A stretch of DNA of 64,000 nt from Brevundimonas sp. GTDB taxonomy: Bacteria > Pseudomonadota > Alphaproteobacteria > Caulobacterales > Caulobacteraceae. A program made the position numbers and the translations under genes. Below, piece after piece: positions 53,190 to 62,095 of the stretch. Position 1 is the stretch's first letter; each line of letters starts with the position of its first letter. Below the pieces are notes generated by a model that was given only the letters and a program-made list of their open reading frames with translations, was not told the origin of the DNA and ran no database searches. The stretch is from positions 103,810 to 167,809 of the forward strand of contig NZ_JACESB010000005.1 of the NCBI RefSeq assembly GCF_013912005.1. Reading direction: 5' to 3'.

Positions 53190-54545
53190 TCAGTCCAGCG
53201 CCGCCAGCACGTCGCGCGTGAAGGGGATCGGGTCAAAGGGCTTGCCCGCCGCGTCCTCGCCCCGCCGCACGATGACAATGTCCCGGCTCGGCACGATGAT
53301 CACATACTGGCCGCGATTGCCGTTGGCCGAGATGGTGTCGGTGGGAACGCCGTCGCTGCGGTTCATCAGCCAGAAGGTCGCGCCATAGCCCTGCGCCCCT
53401 CCCGGCTGCGGGCCGGAGGCCCGCGAGACGTAGGCAAGCCAGTCCTCCGGCAGCAGTCGCTCCCCGTCGACCATGCCGTCCTCGAGGTACAGCCGCCCGA
53501 AGCGGACCAGGTCCCGCGCCGTGCTCCACACCTGGCTGGACAGCACGTGGTTCCCGCGCCAGTCGGTCTCGGCCCAGGTGTCGTGCATGCCCAGCCGCCG
53601 GAACAGAGCGGCCGGAGGGTGGTCGGCGAAGGTCCCCGCGACGCCCAGCACCGCCAGCAGGGTGTCGTTGTTGGCGTAGCGGTAGCGCGTCCCCGGAGGC
53701 GCGATCAGCGGCCAGGTCGGCGCCTGTTCGTCCACCCCGACGCCGCCGAAATAGAGGGCGTCGGTACGGTTGCCCGCCGTGTCGCTGGTCAGGCCCGAGG
53801 CCATGCGCAGCAGGTTGTCGAGGGTGATGGCCTGCCGCGGATCGCCGTCCCGCCTCCAGTCCGGAAGGGCGACCGGGGCGTTCACGTCCGCCTCCCCGCG
53901 CTGCACCGCCGCCCCGACGATCGTGCCCGCCAGCGACTTGGCCACGGACCAGGTCCGCTGCGGCGTGTCCGGTCCGAAGCCCGGAGCGTAGCGCTCCGCC
54001 ACCAGTCGGTCGCCCTGCAGCACCGCCACCGCCGTGGTGTTGGCCCCCGCCCCGTAGCCCCCGTCGAAGGCGCGGTCGACCGCGGCCGTGAGGGCGGCGA
54101 GGTCGCCCTCCGCCGGCCCGGCCGGCAGGTCGCCGGCCTCCGGCGCCGGGACCGGAACCCGGCCGTCCCCGGTCGGACCGTCCCAGCCGACGGGCATCAC
54201 GCTGCAGCCCTGTCCCGGGCGATAGACCGCCACGCGCGGCGGCATGGCCGCATCCCAGGCCACGGAGAAGCGGGCCCCCGCGATCTCCACCGGCATCGCC
54301 CGCACCAGCGGGTCCAGCTCCGGATAGACGCCGACCAGCTCGTTGGCCTCGACGCTCTCCAGCGTCCGCGCGCCGCCCGCGGCCTCGGCGCTCTTCAGGG
54401 CGCCGCAGACCATCAGGGCCTTGTAGCCGGCGGCCATGCTCCGCACCGGGGCGGGCGCCTCGGCCACGACGGCGGGAAGCGGCGACTGGGCGGCGGCGGC
54501 CAGCGGAACGGCGGCCAGGGCGGCCGCGAGGATCAGGGTGCGCAT
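53190..54545 (-). CDS. Secreted serine hydrolase of the beta-lactamase/penicillin-binding fold
   Basis: The 451-residue protein has a signal peptide (1-20), a poorly conserved N-terminal part of about 140 residues, and a class C beta-lactamase-like domain: SxxK as SVAK (Ser200, Lys203), YxN as YAN (Tyr290, Asn292), and a late GQYV/IIVPSRDIV strand pair. Such proteins act as esterases or D-amino-acid peptidases more often than true beta-lactamases. Start ATG 54545 precedes the signal peptide directly; the longer frame to 54851 lies in the neighbouring gene. Confidence 0.87.
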   Translation of the reverse strand: MRTLILAAALAAVPLAAAAQSPLPAVVAEAPAPVRSMAAGYKALMVCGALKSAEAAGGARTLESVEANELVGVYPELDPLVRAMPVEIAGARFSVAWDAAMPPRVAVYRPGQGCSVMPVGWDGPTGDGRVPVPAPEAGDLPAGPAEGDLAALTAAVDRAFDGGYGAGANTTAVAVLQGDRLVAERYAPGFGPDTPQRTWSVAKSLAGTIVGAAVQRGEADVNAPVALPDWRRDGDPRQAITLDNLLRMASGLTSDTAGNRTDALYFGGVGVDEQAPTWPLIAPPGTRYRYANNDTLLAVLGVAGTFADHPPAALFRRLGMHDTWAETDWRGNHVLSSQVWSTARDLVRFGRLYLEDGMVDGERLLPEDWLAYVSRASGPQPGGAQGYGATFWLMNRSDGVPTDTISANGNRGQYVIIVPSRDIVIVRRGEDAAGKPFDPIPFTRDVLAALD

Positions 54546-54580
54546 CGGACGACGCTCGCCGCCCGGGCCGGCTTCGTCAA

Positions 54581-56383
54581 TCAGAAGGTGGCCTCGAACT
54601 GATCGACCAGCCGCTCCAGCCGCTTCGTGCCGATGGTCCAGAAGGCCGGGTCGCGCGGATCCAGCCCGAACGGCGCCAGCGCCTCGACATAGCCCTTCGA
54701 CCCGCCGCCGGCCAGCAGCTCGCGGTACAGCGGCGCGAACCCCGCCGGGTCCTTCGCCCGCGTCTCCATCAGCGCCGCCACCAGCAGGTCGCCGAAGGCG
54801 TAGGCGTAGACGTAGAAGGGCGCGTGCACGAAGTGGCTGACATAGGCCCACCAGTGCTCATAGCCGTCGTTGAGCGTCACGGCCGGCCCGAGGGAGCCGC
54901 CCATCTCCTCCAGCCAGATGGCGTTGATCCGCTCCACCGGCAGCTCGCCGGCCGCCCGCTCGTCATGGAAGCGCGTCTCGAAACGGTGGAAGGCGATCTG
55001 GCGCACCACCGTGTTCAGCCCGTCCTCGATCCGCCCGGCCAGCAGGCCGCGCTTCTCCGCTTCCGGCGCCGTCTTCAGCAGCCGGTCGAAGGTCAGGCCC
55101 TCGGCGAAGATCGACGCCGTCTCCGCCAGGGTCAGCGGCGTGTCGGCCAGCAGGCTGCCCTGCCCCGCCGCCAGCGTCTGGTGCACCCCGTGCCCCAGCT
55201 CGTGCGCCAGGGTCAGCACGTCGCGCCGCTCGCCCATCCAGTTCAGGAACACATAGGGGTGACGGTCCGCCGTCACCGGGTGGGCGTAGGCCCCCGACTG
55301 CTTGCCCGGCCGCGCCTTGCCGTCGATCCACGGCCGGTCGAAGAAACCGCGGGCCCGCTCGGCGAACTCGTCGCCGAGGTCGGCGAAGCTCTCCAGCACC
55401 AGCTCCCGGCCCTGACGCCAGTTGAAGCCGCGCGGCGCGGTGGTCTCCAGCGGCGCGTTGCGGTCCCACTGGTCCAGCTTCGCCTTGCCCAGCGCCCTGG
55501 CCTTGAGCGCATAGTAGCGGTGCGACAGGCGCGGCCAGGCCTCGGCCACGGCCTCGGCCATGGCGTCGACCGACTCGCCGTCGACCTCGTTGGCCAGGTG
55601 GCGGCTGTCGGCCGGCCGTTTGAAGCCGCGCCAGCGGTCCTCCAGCGCCTTGTCCGCCGCCACCGTGTTCAGCACCAGCGCCATCGTCCCGGCCCGCGCC
55701 GCCAGCGCCTCGTTCAGCCCCACGGCCGCCGCCTTGCGCTGCGCCGCCTTCGGATCGGACAGGCGGTTCAGCGCCTCCGACAGGGTCAGCTCGTCCTTGC
55801 CGGCCTTCACCCGGAGCGCCGCCAGCGTCTCGTCGAACAGCCGCGGCCACTGGGCGCTGATCGGCGCGCGCTCGGCGAGGAAGGTCTCCAGCTCGTGGGA
55901 CAGCTCGTGCGGCTTCATGGCCCGCACCCGCCGCAGCCACGGCCGCCAGCGCGCGGCGGCCGGCGCGGCCGCGAGGGCGGCGTCGATTTCCGCCTCCTCG
56001 AGCTGGTTGATCTCCAGCGTGACCCAGATGGTCGAGGCGGCGATGGCCGTCCCCTTTTCCCGGATTGTCGCCTCGAAGCCCTGCGCCGCCGCATCGTTGC
56101 GGTTGGTCGAGGCGGCGAGGAAGGCGTAGGCGCCGAGCGCGCCGAGCACGTCCGAGGCCTGCTCGTACAGCGTCACCGCCCGGTCCAGCCGCTCGCCCAG
56201 CAGGGCGGCCTCGGCCCGGGCCCCGGCCAGCTGGCCCTGCAGGCCGTTGAGTTCGGCGACGAGCGCGCGGGCGCGCGCCAGGTCGGCCTCGATGCGCGGG
56301 TCCTCGCGCGAGGCGTACAGGTCGGCGAGGTCCCACAGCGGGGCCTCAAGCGGTTCGGCGGGGGTCTGGAAGGGCGCGTTCAT
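54581..56383 (-). CDS. pepF: M3 family oligoendopeptidase F
   Basis: The 600-residue cytosolic protein is an M3B zinc peptidase that cuts short peptides. The zinc motif is HELGH (His394, Glu395, His398) in LTLAHELGHGVHQ, and the third ligand is probably in LAETASIFAEGL, as E-x-x-S-x-x-x-E. AAGGAGG before ATG 56383 fixes the start; a longer frame to 56458 is not supported. The DUF1203 gene is divergent, 101 bp away. Confidence 0.94.
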   Translation of the reverse strand: MNAPFQTPAEPLEAPLWDLADLYASREDPRIEADLARARALVAELNGLQGQLAGARAEAALLGERLDRAVTLYEQASDVLGALGAYAFLAASTNRNDAAAQGFEATIREKGTAIAASTIWVTLEINQLEEAEIDAALAAAPAAARWRPWLRRVRAMKPHELSHELETFLAERAPISAQWPRLFDETLAALRVKAGKDELTLSEALNRLSDPKAAQRKAAAVGLNEALAARAGTMALVLNTVAADKALEDRWRGFKRPADSRHLANEVDGESVDAMAEAVAEAWPRLSHRYYALKARALGKAKLDQWDRNAPLETTAPRGFNWRQGRELVLESFADLGDEFAERARGFFDRPWIDGKARPGKQSGAYAHPVTADRHPYVFLNWMGERRDVLTLAHELGHGVHQTLAAGQGSLLADTPLTLAETASIFAEGLTFDRLLKTAPEAEKRGLLAGRIEDGLNTVVRQIAFHRFETRFHDERAAGELPVERINAIWLEEMGGSLGPAVTLNDGYEHWWAYVSHFVHAPFYVYAYAFGDLLVAALMETRAKDPAGFAPLYRELLAGGGSKGYVEALAPFGLDPRDPAFWTIGTKRLERLVDQFEATF

Positions 56384-56484
56384 GCCCTCCTTGTGGGGAG
56401 CCCGGAGCCCCGGCGCAACGGCCGAAAGCCGCCAGACGCCCCGGCGGCGCCGGATCATTCTGCCGGGAAAGGAGACGCCGCCCC

Positions 56485-56955
56485 ATGAGCTTTCGCATCC
56501 AACCCCTGCCCCTCGCCCCGTTCCGGCCGCTGTTCGCGCTCGACGACGCCGGCCTCGCGGCGATCGGCGCCCGGCGCATGACGGCCGAGGCGCCGCACAG
56601 CGCCCCCTGCCGCGTCAGCCTCGCCGACGCGGCTCCCGGGGAGCGGCTGATCCTTCTCAACCACCGGCACCTCGACGCGCCCGCCAGCCCCTACCGTTCG
56701 GAAGGCCCGGTCTTCGTGCGCGAAGCCGCGGCCGAGGCGGCCCCGGCGCCGGGCGAGGTCCCCGACATGCTGCGCCGGCGACTGCTGTCGGCGCGGGCCT
56801 ATGACGCGGACTGGATGATGGTCGACGCGGACGTGGTCGACGGCGGGGAGCTGGCGGAGCGGCTGGAGGCATGGCTGGAGCGGCCCGAGGTCGCCGTCGT
56901 CCATCTGCACACCGCCCGCCGGGGCTGCTTCCTGGCGGCGGCCGTCCCCGCCTGA
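56485..56955 (+). CDS. DUF1203 family protein
   Basis: The 156-residue protein has the DUF1203 pattern: FRIQPLPLAPFRPLFALDD at the start, APCRVSLADAAPGERLILLNH, and a late WMMVDADVVDGGE. Length and lack of a signal match the family. Function is unknown. The gene is divergent from pepF and convergent with the NUDIX gene, only 4 bases away. Confidence 0.87.
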   Translation: MSFRIQPLPLAPFRPLFALDDAGLAAIGARRMTAEAPHSAPCRVSLADAAPGERLILLNHRHLDAPASPYRSEGPVFVREAAAEAAPAPGEVPDMLRRRLLSARAYDADWMMVDADVVDGGELAERLEAWLERPEVAVVHLHTARRGCFLAAAVPA

Positions 56956-56959
56956 AGCA

Positions 56960-57394
56960 TCAGGCGGCGAAGGCGGCGATCAGCGCCTTGAGCTCCGGTT
57001 CGTCGACGCGCCGCTCCGCCTCCTCCGGCGACATCCACTCGCGCGTCCGCTCGCCCCGCTCCTTCCAGTCCGCGTGCACGGTCAGCACCTCCAGCGGAAA
57101 GACCGCCACCACGCACCATTTCGGCGCGCGGCGCTTCAGGGCCTTCAGATAGCGGAAGGTTCCGAACGGCTGATCGACGACGCGGCCCTCCACGCCCGCC
57201 TCCTCCAGCGCCTCCTGCGCCGCCGCCTCCGCGTCGGAGCGCCCGGACATCCGCCCGCCCTTGGGCGTGACCCAGCGCCGCGTCTCGCGCGAGGTGACCA
57301 GCAGGATCTCGACGCCGCCGGGGCTTCGCCGCCACGGCAGGGCCGCCACCTGTCGGCGGTCGCTGCGTTCGGAGCGGGTGGGATCGGCCGCCAT
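56960..57394 (-). CDS. NUDIX hydrolase with a variant NUDIX box
   Basis: The 144-residue protein has the NUDIX fold. The box reads GGRMSGRSDAEAAAQEALEEAGV: the EE of the metal site and final glycine are intact, but the first Glu position is Arg and the Arg before the first metal Glu is Gln. The segment RWVTPKGGRMSG resembles diphosphoinositol-polyphosphate-type and related alphaproteobacterial NUDIX proteins, in which such variants occur. The substrate is unknown. It stops 4 bases past the DUF1203 gene on the other strand. Confidence 0.88.
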   Translation of the reverse strand: MAADPTRSERSDRRQVAALPWRRSPGGVEILLVTSRETRRWVTPKGGRMSGRSDAEAAAQEALEEAGVEGRVVDQPFGTFRYLKALKRRAPKWCVVAVFPLEVLTVHADWKERGERTREWMSPEEAERRVDEPELKALIAAFAA

Positions 57395-57553
57395 CCGTCA
57401 GCGCACTCCGATCCGCGCTTCCGGCTCCGGGCTCGCCGCTTCCGGCCGCATCTGCATCGACGATTCGCCTCCGGGACGGGTCTGCGACAGGCGTCCTCAC
57501 GCACGCCCGCGATTGCGTCAACCCGTCAGTTCCCGGACGGTTCGCCGGAGCGG

Positions 57554-58078
57554 TCAGCGTCCGCTCTTCGCCGCCGCCTCCGCGAGGCCCTCGCAGTCGA
57601 AGCGCTGGCAGAATTTCTCCATCAGCCCGCCCAGCCGTTCGAGCAGCAGCGGGGCCATCACCTGCTGCATCTCGAAGTTGAGCTCCGACTGCTTGCGCAC
57701 GACAGCCCGTCCCGTCGGCGAGCCATAGAAGGCGATCGCCCCCTCCAGCTCCGCCACGGTGAAGGCGTCGGCGACGTCGTCCCTCAGCTCGACAAGGGCG
57801 ACCTCGACCGCTTCCTGCACCGCGTCGGCCAGCTGGCTGGCCATCCAGACGCGCTGTTCCTCCGGAAGGTCCATCTGCCCGTAGGTCTCGTCCAGCTGCG
57901 CCCGCAGCTGCTTGAACACCTCGCCGCCCTGGGTGAGCTCGAGATAGCGTCCGGCCAGCTCAAGGTGCTGCTGTCGCGACGGCTGCGGATCGACCACCAC
58001 GACCTGCGCCGGAGCCTGCGCGGCCGCCGGCGCCGCCAGCGCCAGCCAGATCGCGCCCATGATCAACGGCGTCCGCAT
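57554..58078 (-). CDS. DUF2059 domain secreted protein
   Basis: The 174-residue protein has a signal peptide (about 1-21) and the DUF2059 core, all helical, with RYLELTQGGEVFKQL, FTVAELEGAIAFYGSPTGRAVVRK and a C-terminal Cys pair (FCQRFDC). A periplasmic location follows from the signal. Function is unknown. The gene is separated from rplA by a strong terminator (58131-58168), so it has its own promoter between 58079 and 58130. Confidence 0.85.
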   Translation of the reverse strand: MRTPLIMGAIWLALAAPAAAQAPAQVVVVDPQPSRQQHLELAGRYLELTQGGEVFKQLRAQLDETYGQMDLPEEQRVWMASQLADAVQEAVEVALVELRDDVADAFTVAELEGAIAFYGSPTGRAVVRKQSELNFEMQQVMAPLLLERLGGLMEKFCQRFDCEGLAEAAAKSGR

Positions 58079-58130
58079 GCTCGGCCTCCCCTGCGTGGAG
58101 CCATCCTTCCGCGCCGGGAGCGTGGCCGCA

Positions 58131-58168
58131 AACGAAAAGCGGCGGCGGAGATCGCTCTCCGCCGCCGC
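58131..58168 (-). terminator. Intrinsic terminator of rplA
   Basis: On the minus strand GGCGGCGGAGA, loop GCGA, TCTCCGCCGCC (58141-58166) is followed by GCTTTTCGTT. This ends the rplK-rplA message, so rplJ-rplL are not co-transcribed here. Confidence 0.9.
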
Positions 58169-58191
58169 CGTGTCGTTTCGATCCCGAAGGA

Positions 58192-58881
58192 TCAGGCGCC
58201 CAGCGAGGCCGGGTCCACCTTGAAGCCCGGGCCCATCGTCGAGGACAGGCTGATGCGCTTCACATAGGTGCCCTTGGCGCCCGACGGCTTGGCGCGGACG
58301 AGAGCGTCCACCATCGCCTTGACGTTGGCTTCCAGGGCGGCCTGGTCGAACGAGGCCTTGCCGATGCCGGCGTGGACGATACCCGCCTTCTCGACGCGGA
58401 ACTCGACGGCGCCGCCCTTGGCGTCCTTGACGGCCTGGGCGACGTTCGGGGTCACGGTGCCGACCTTCGGGTTCGGCATCAGGCCGCGCGGGCCCAGCAC
58501 CTTACCCAGACGGCCGACGAGGGCCATCATGTCCGGCGAGGCGATCACCCGGTCGAACTCCATGAAGCCGCCGTTGATCTTCTCGTACAGGTCCTCGGCG
58601 CCGACATGCTCGGCCCCGGCCGCGCGGGCCTCCTCGGCCTTGGCGTCCTTGGCGAAGACGGCGACGCGCACGTCGCGGCCCGTGCCCGACGGCAGGTTGA
58701 CCACGCCGCGGACCTGCTGGTCGGCGTGACGCGGGTCGACGCCCAGGTTGACGGCGATCTCGATCGACTCGTCGAACTTGGCCTTGGCGTTTTCCTTGAC
58801 CGCCTTGATGGCGTCGGCGAACGGCAGCAGCGCCTCGCGGTCGCCGGTCCAGGCCTGGATGCGCTTGGGTTGCTTGGCCAT
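58192..58881 (-). CDS. rplA: 50S ribosomal protein L1
   Basis: L1 forms the L1 stalk and moves the deacylated tRNA out; in many bacteria it represses its own operon. The 229-residue protein has the usual motifs [23 protein letters not shown] and [15 protein letters not shown]. The start is ATG 58881, 4 bases after the rplK stop. A terminator lies downstream, at 58131-58168. Confidence 0.98.
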   Translation of the reverse strand: MAKQPKRIQAWTGDREALLPFADAIKAVKENAKAKFDESIEIAVNLGVDPRHADQQVRGVVNLPSGTGRDVRVAVFAKDAKAEEARAAGAEHVGAEDLYEKINGGFMEFDRVIASPDMMALVGRLGKVLGPRGLMPNPKVGTVTPNVAQAVKDAKGGAVEFRVEKAGIVHAGIGKASFDQAALEANVKAMVDALVRAKPSGAKGTYVKRISLSSTMGPGFKVDPASLGA

Positions 58882-58885
58882 GAGC

Positions 58886-59317
58886 TTAGCCCTCCACCAC
58901 GTTCAGGCCCATCGCGCGGGCCGAGCCTTCGATGATCTTCGTCGCAGCGTCGAGATCGTTGGCGTTGAGATCCTTCATCTTCTTCTCGGCGATCTCGCGC
59001 AGCTGGGCGCGGGTGATCTTGCCGACGGTCTCGCGACCGGTCTTGTTCGCGCCCGACTTCAGGCCGGCGGCCTGCTTCAGGTAGAAGGTCGCCGGCGGCG
59101 TCTTGGTGACGAAGGTGAACGACTTGTCCTGGTAGACGGTGATCACGGTCGGAAGCGGGGTGCCCTTGGCTTCCTTTTCGGTGCGGGCGTTGAACTCCTT
59201 GCAGAAGCCCATGATGTTGACGCCGCGCTGGCCCAGCGCCGGGCCGATCGGCGGCGACGGAGTCGCGGAGCCGGCGGGCACCTGCAGCTTGATGTAGCCG
59301 AGAATCTTCTTGGCCAT
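58886..59317 (-). CDS. rplK: 50S ribosomal protein L11
   Basis: L11 binds the GTPase-associated region of 23S rRNA and is needed for RelA activation. The 143-residue protein has [34 protein letters not shown] and the proline-rich switch segment. Start ATG 59317. It leads rplA. The 199 bp between it and nusG contain a terminator for nusG (59453-59490), so rplK must have its own promoter. Confidence 0.98.
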   Translation of the reverse strand: MAKKILGYIKLQVPAGSATPSPPIGPALGQRGVNIMGFCKEFNARTEKEAKGTPLPTVITVYQDKSFTFVTKTPPATFYLKQAAGLKSGANKTGRETVGKITRAQLREIAEKKMKDLNANDLDAATKIIEGSARAMGLNVVEG

Positions 59318-59452
59318 TGGTCTCTCCTAAGGAATAGCCCCGGGCGGACCCGGGGCCGGTGAGCCGTGGTGCGGCATGGCGGCCTCCCACGGATTTGCCG
59401 CCCGACGGGCGCAGGGCCGGTCGGGCGAAGGCGCGCGTGTAGCGGATGGCGG

Positions 59453-59490
59453 CCGGAAAAGCAAACGGCGGCCCCGGGGGAGCCGCCGCT
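59453..59490 (-). terminator. Intrinsic terminator of nusG
   Basis: On the minus strand CGGCGGC (59482-59488) pairs with GCCGCCG (59466-59472) around a short G/C-rich loop, then TTTGCTTTTCC. It lies about 30 bases after the nusG stop, separating secE-nusG from rplK-rplA. Confidence 0.8.
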
Positions 59491-59516
59491 GCGAATACCG
59501 TCGATGGCGCCCGGGG

Positions 59517-60092
59517 TCAGGCCGCCGTCTTCTCGACCTGGCCGTACTCGAGGTCGACCGGGGTCGGACGGCCGAAGATCGACACCGCCACGCGCAGGCG
59601 GGCGTTGTCCTCGTCGACGCTCTCGACCTGGCCGTCGAAGCTGGCGAACGGACCGTCGATGACCTTGACGGTCTCGCCGATGTCGAAGCGGATGGTGGGC
59701 TTCGGACGCTCGACGCCCTCTTCCACGGCGCCGATGATGTTCTGGACCTCACGCTCCGAGACCGGCAGCGGCTTGGTGCCGCCGGCGGCGCCGAGGAAGC
59801 CGGTCACCTTCGGCGTGTTCTTGACCAGGTGATAGGCGTCGTCGGTCATCTCCATCTTCACCAGCACGTAGCCGGGGAAGAATTTGCGCTCGGAGTTCAC
59901 CTTGCGGCCGCGGCGGATCTCGACGACGTCCTCGGTCGGCACGAGGATCTCGGAGAAGGCGTCCTCCAGCCCCTGCTGCCGGGCCTGCTCGCGCAGCTGC
60001 TCGGCGACCTTCTTCTCGAAGTTCGAATAGGCGTGGACGATGTACCACTTGTGCCGGGGATTGGCGGGCTTGGGCGCGACGGCGTCGGTCAT
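59517..60092 (-). CDS. nusG: Transcription elongation/antitermination factor NusG
   Basis: NusG links RNA polymerase with Rho or with ribosomal S10. The 191-residue protein has an N-terminal NGN domain (HKWYIVHAYSNFEKKVAEQL, FFPGYVLVKMEM) and a C-terminal KOW domain (IGETVKVIDGPFASFDGQVE). Start ATG 60092, 15 bases after the secE stop. secE is upstream. Confidence 0.98.
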   Translation of the reverse strand: MTDAVAPKPANPRHKWYIVHAYSNFEKKVAEQLREQARQQGLEDAFSEILVPTEDVVEIRRGRKVNSERKFFPGYVLVKMEMTDDAYHLVKNTPKVTGFLGAAGGTKPLPVSEREVQNIIGAVEEGVERPKPTIRFDIGETVKVIDGPFASFDGQVESVDEDNARLRVAVSIFGRPTPVDLEYGQVEKTAA

Positions 60093-60107
60093 GGGTGTCA
60101 GTCTCTG

Positions 60108-60398
60108 TTACTGGCCGATCGCGAGGACGATGCGCGACAGGAAGGCCAGTCCGGTGTCGACCACGAAGAAGAAGACGGCGGCGATGGCCACCATGATGAA
60201 GACCATCACCGAGGTGATCCAGGTCTCCTTGCGGCTCGGCCACACGATCTTGCGGCCCTCGGCGCGGACCTGGCTGGCGAACTGCGGGATCGAGGTCCGC
60301 TTCTTCGCCGGAGCCGCGTCGGCCGCCGCGGCGGCGCCGGCGATGGCCGGCTGGGCGGTCTGGGTGCGGCGCCCCGTCGGGGACTTGGCCTTCGCCAT
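60108..60398 (-). CDS. secE: Preprotein translocase subunit SecE
   Basis: SecE is an essential SecY partner. The 96-residue protein has an Ala-rich N-terminus of about 35 residues and one C-terminal transmembrane helix. The amphipathic helix before it, EGRKIVWPSRKETW, is the SecE signature. ATG 60398 fits the length; an in-frame extension to 60449 runs into the upstream leader. It lies between tRNA-Trp and nusG. Confidence 0.95.
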   Translation of the reverse strand: MAKAKSPTGRRTQTAQPAIAGAAAAADAAPAKKRTSIPQFASQVRAEGRKIVWPSRKETWITSVMVFIMVAIAAVFFFVVDTGLAFLSRIVLAIGQ

Positions 60399-60470
60399 CG
60401 GTGTCTCTTCGCGCAATGAATCCTGACACCGCCAGATGGGAACTCCCATCCGGCGGCGACAGGGGGAAAA

Positions 60471-60546
60471 TGGCAGGAGTTGGGGGACTCGAACCCACGA
60501 CCCCCGGTTTTGGAGACCGGTGCTCTACCAGCTGAGCTAAACTCCT
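60471..60546 (-). tRNA. tRNA-Trp (CCA anticodon)
   Basis: The 76-nt minus-strand sequence starts AGGAGTTTAGCTCAGC and ends AACTCCTGCCA, with acceptor stem AGGAGTT/AACTCCT, D-loop GCTCAGCTGGTAGAGC, T-arm GGTTCGAGTCC and encoded CCA. The anticodon loop TCTCCAAAA gives CCA, so Trp. It is directly followed by secE and nusG on the same strand, a typical arrangement in bacteria, and may share their transcript. Confidence 0.97.
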
Positions 60547-60607
60547 GGACGAGGCCCCGGGGCGCTGCGGATGACCCGCCGCGCGTCCGGTGTCGCCAGA
60601 GCCGGGG

Positions 60608-60636
60608 TGATTACCAGCGCCGCCCCGGCATATCAA
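60608..60636 (-). promoter_or_regulatory. Possible promoter for tRNA-Trp and secE-nusG
   Basis: On the minus strand TTGATA (60631-60636) and TAATCA (60608-60613) are 17 bases apart, upstream of the tRNA. The -10 match is weak, so this is only a candidate. The region is the only one before the tRNA not coding for protein. Confidence 0.3.
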
Positions 60637-60663
60637 GCGCAAGCGGCCGCAAGCCGCCCGCCC

Positions 60664-62004
60664 TCAGCCCTGCTCGTGGTTGTGGGCCTGGACGGCGGCG
60701 GTCTCGTCGGACTTCTTCACCACCTGCCGGAACAGCAGCTTGTCGATGCGGCGGTCGTCCATGTCGATGACCTCCACCTCGAAGCGGCCCAGCTGCAGCA
60801 CCTCGCCCTCGTCCGGGACCCGCGACAGCTGGTGCAGCACCAGGCCGGCGACGGTGTGGAAGCCCTCCTGCTCGCCGAAGTCCTCGCCCAGCAGGTCGCA
60901 CAGCTCCTCGAGGTCGGTCTGGCCGTCGACCAGCCAGCTGCCGTCCTCGCGCTGGCGGACCATGGCCTCGCCCTCGTCGTGCCCCTCGTCGAAGTCGCCG
61001 GCGATCATCTCCAGCAGGTCGGTGGCGGTGACCACCCCCTCGAAGGCGCCGAACTCGTCGACCAGGAAGGCCATGTGGACCTTGGACGACTTGAGGATCT
61101 CCAGCGCCTTCAGCACCGAGGTCGACTGGGGGATGAAGGCCGGCGTCTGCACCAGCCGCTCGACGTTGAACTCGCCGTTGTCCAGCAGGCTGTCCAGCAG
61201 GTCCTTCTTGTGGACCACGCCCAGCGGATTATCGACGTCGTTCTCCCGCGCCACCACGATGCGCGAATAGGGACAGGTGCGGATCTCCTCGCGCAGCTGT
61301 TCCTCGCTGTCGTCCAGGGCGATCCAGAACACCTCGTGGCGCGGCGTCATCGCCACCCGGATCGGGCGGTCGCCGAGGGTCAGGATCTCCTCGATCATCT
61401 CCTGCTCCTCCGGCTCGATCAGCCCGGCGGAGGTGCCCTCGGCGAGGATGGTCTCGACCTCCTCCTGGGTCACGTCGGTGCCGTCCCGGTCCTTGACCCC
61501 CATGAGCTTGAGGATGCCCGAGGTCGAGGCGGTCAGCAGCACCACGAACGGCTTCAGCACGATGGCGAGGGTCGAGATCGGCGCCGCCATCTTGGAGGCG
61601 ATCGCCTCGGGGAAGATCAGGGCCAGCCGCTTGGGCACCAGCTCGCCGACGATCAGCGAGACATAGGTGATCAGGACGACCACGATCGCCGTGGCGATGA
61701 TCTGCGACCACGGCGCCAGGGCCGGGACCGAGGTCTCGAGGATGCGGTCCAGCTCGCCGGCGATGGTGGCCTGGCCGTAGGCGCCGGCGAGGATGCCGAT
61801 CAGGGTGATGCCGACCTGCACCGCCGAGAGGAAGTGGGTCGGCTCCTCCGCCAGCTTCAGGGCCGAGCGGGCTCCGCGGTCGCCGCGTTCAGCGCGACTC
61901 TGCAGGCGGGACTTGCGGGAGGACACGACCGCAAGCTCGGTCATGGCGAACAGGCCGTTCAGCACCACGAGGAGCAGGACGACGGCGATGGCGATGAGTA
62001 ACAT
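60664..62004 (-). CDS. CNNM/HlyC-CorC family membrane protein
   Basis: The 446-residue protein has the DUF21/CNNM membrane domain (about 1-190, four membrane helices), a pair of CBS domains (about 205-335, with TPRHEVFWIALDD and VHMAFLVDEFGAFEGVVTATDLLE), and a C-terminal CorC/HlyC domain (about 345-430). Members are thought to export Mg2+ or Co2+ or to control transport. With corA at 27745, this is the second magnesium-related gene in the window, unlinked. Start ATG 62004. Confidence 0.9.
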   Translation of the reverse strand: MLLIAIAVVLLLVVLNGLFAMTELAVVSSRKSRLQSRAERGDRGARSALKLAEEPTHFLSAVQVGITLIGILAGAYGQATIAGELDRILETSVPALAPWSQIIATAIVVVLITYVSLIVGELVPKRLALIFPEAIASKMAAPISTLAIVLKPFVVLLTASTSGILKLMGVKDRDGTDVTQEEVETILAEGTSAGLIEPEEQEMIEEILTLGDRPIRVAMTPRHEVFWIALDDSEEQLREEIRTCPYSRIVVARENDVDNPLGVVHKKDLLDSLLDNGEFNVERLVQTPAFIPQSTSVLKALEILKSSKVHMAFLVDEFGAFEGVVTATDLLEMIAGDFDEGHDEGEAMVRQREDGSWLVDGQTDLEELCDLLGEDFGEQEGFHTVAGLVLHQLSRVPDEGEVLQLGRFEVEVIDMDDRRIDKLLFRQVVKKSDETAAVQAHNHEQG

Positions 62005-62095
62005 CCAGGGGGAGCGGGACCGACGCGGCGCGACAGTCGGCGTCCGCCCCCCAATGATAGGGGCCTTCGCGCCCCTCCGCCACGATTTCGTGCAC

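Noticed and set aside
53190-54545. True beta-lactamase (antibiotic resistance)
   Set aside because: SxxK and YxN motifs occur in many esterases and peptidases of this fold; nothing shows beta-lactam hydrolysis.
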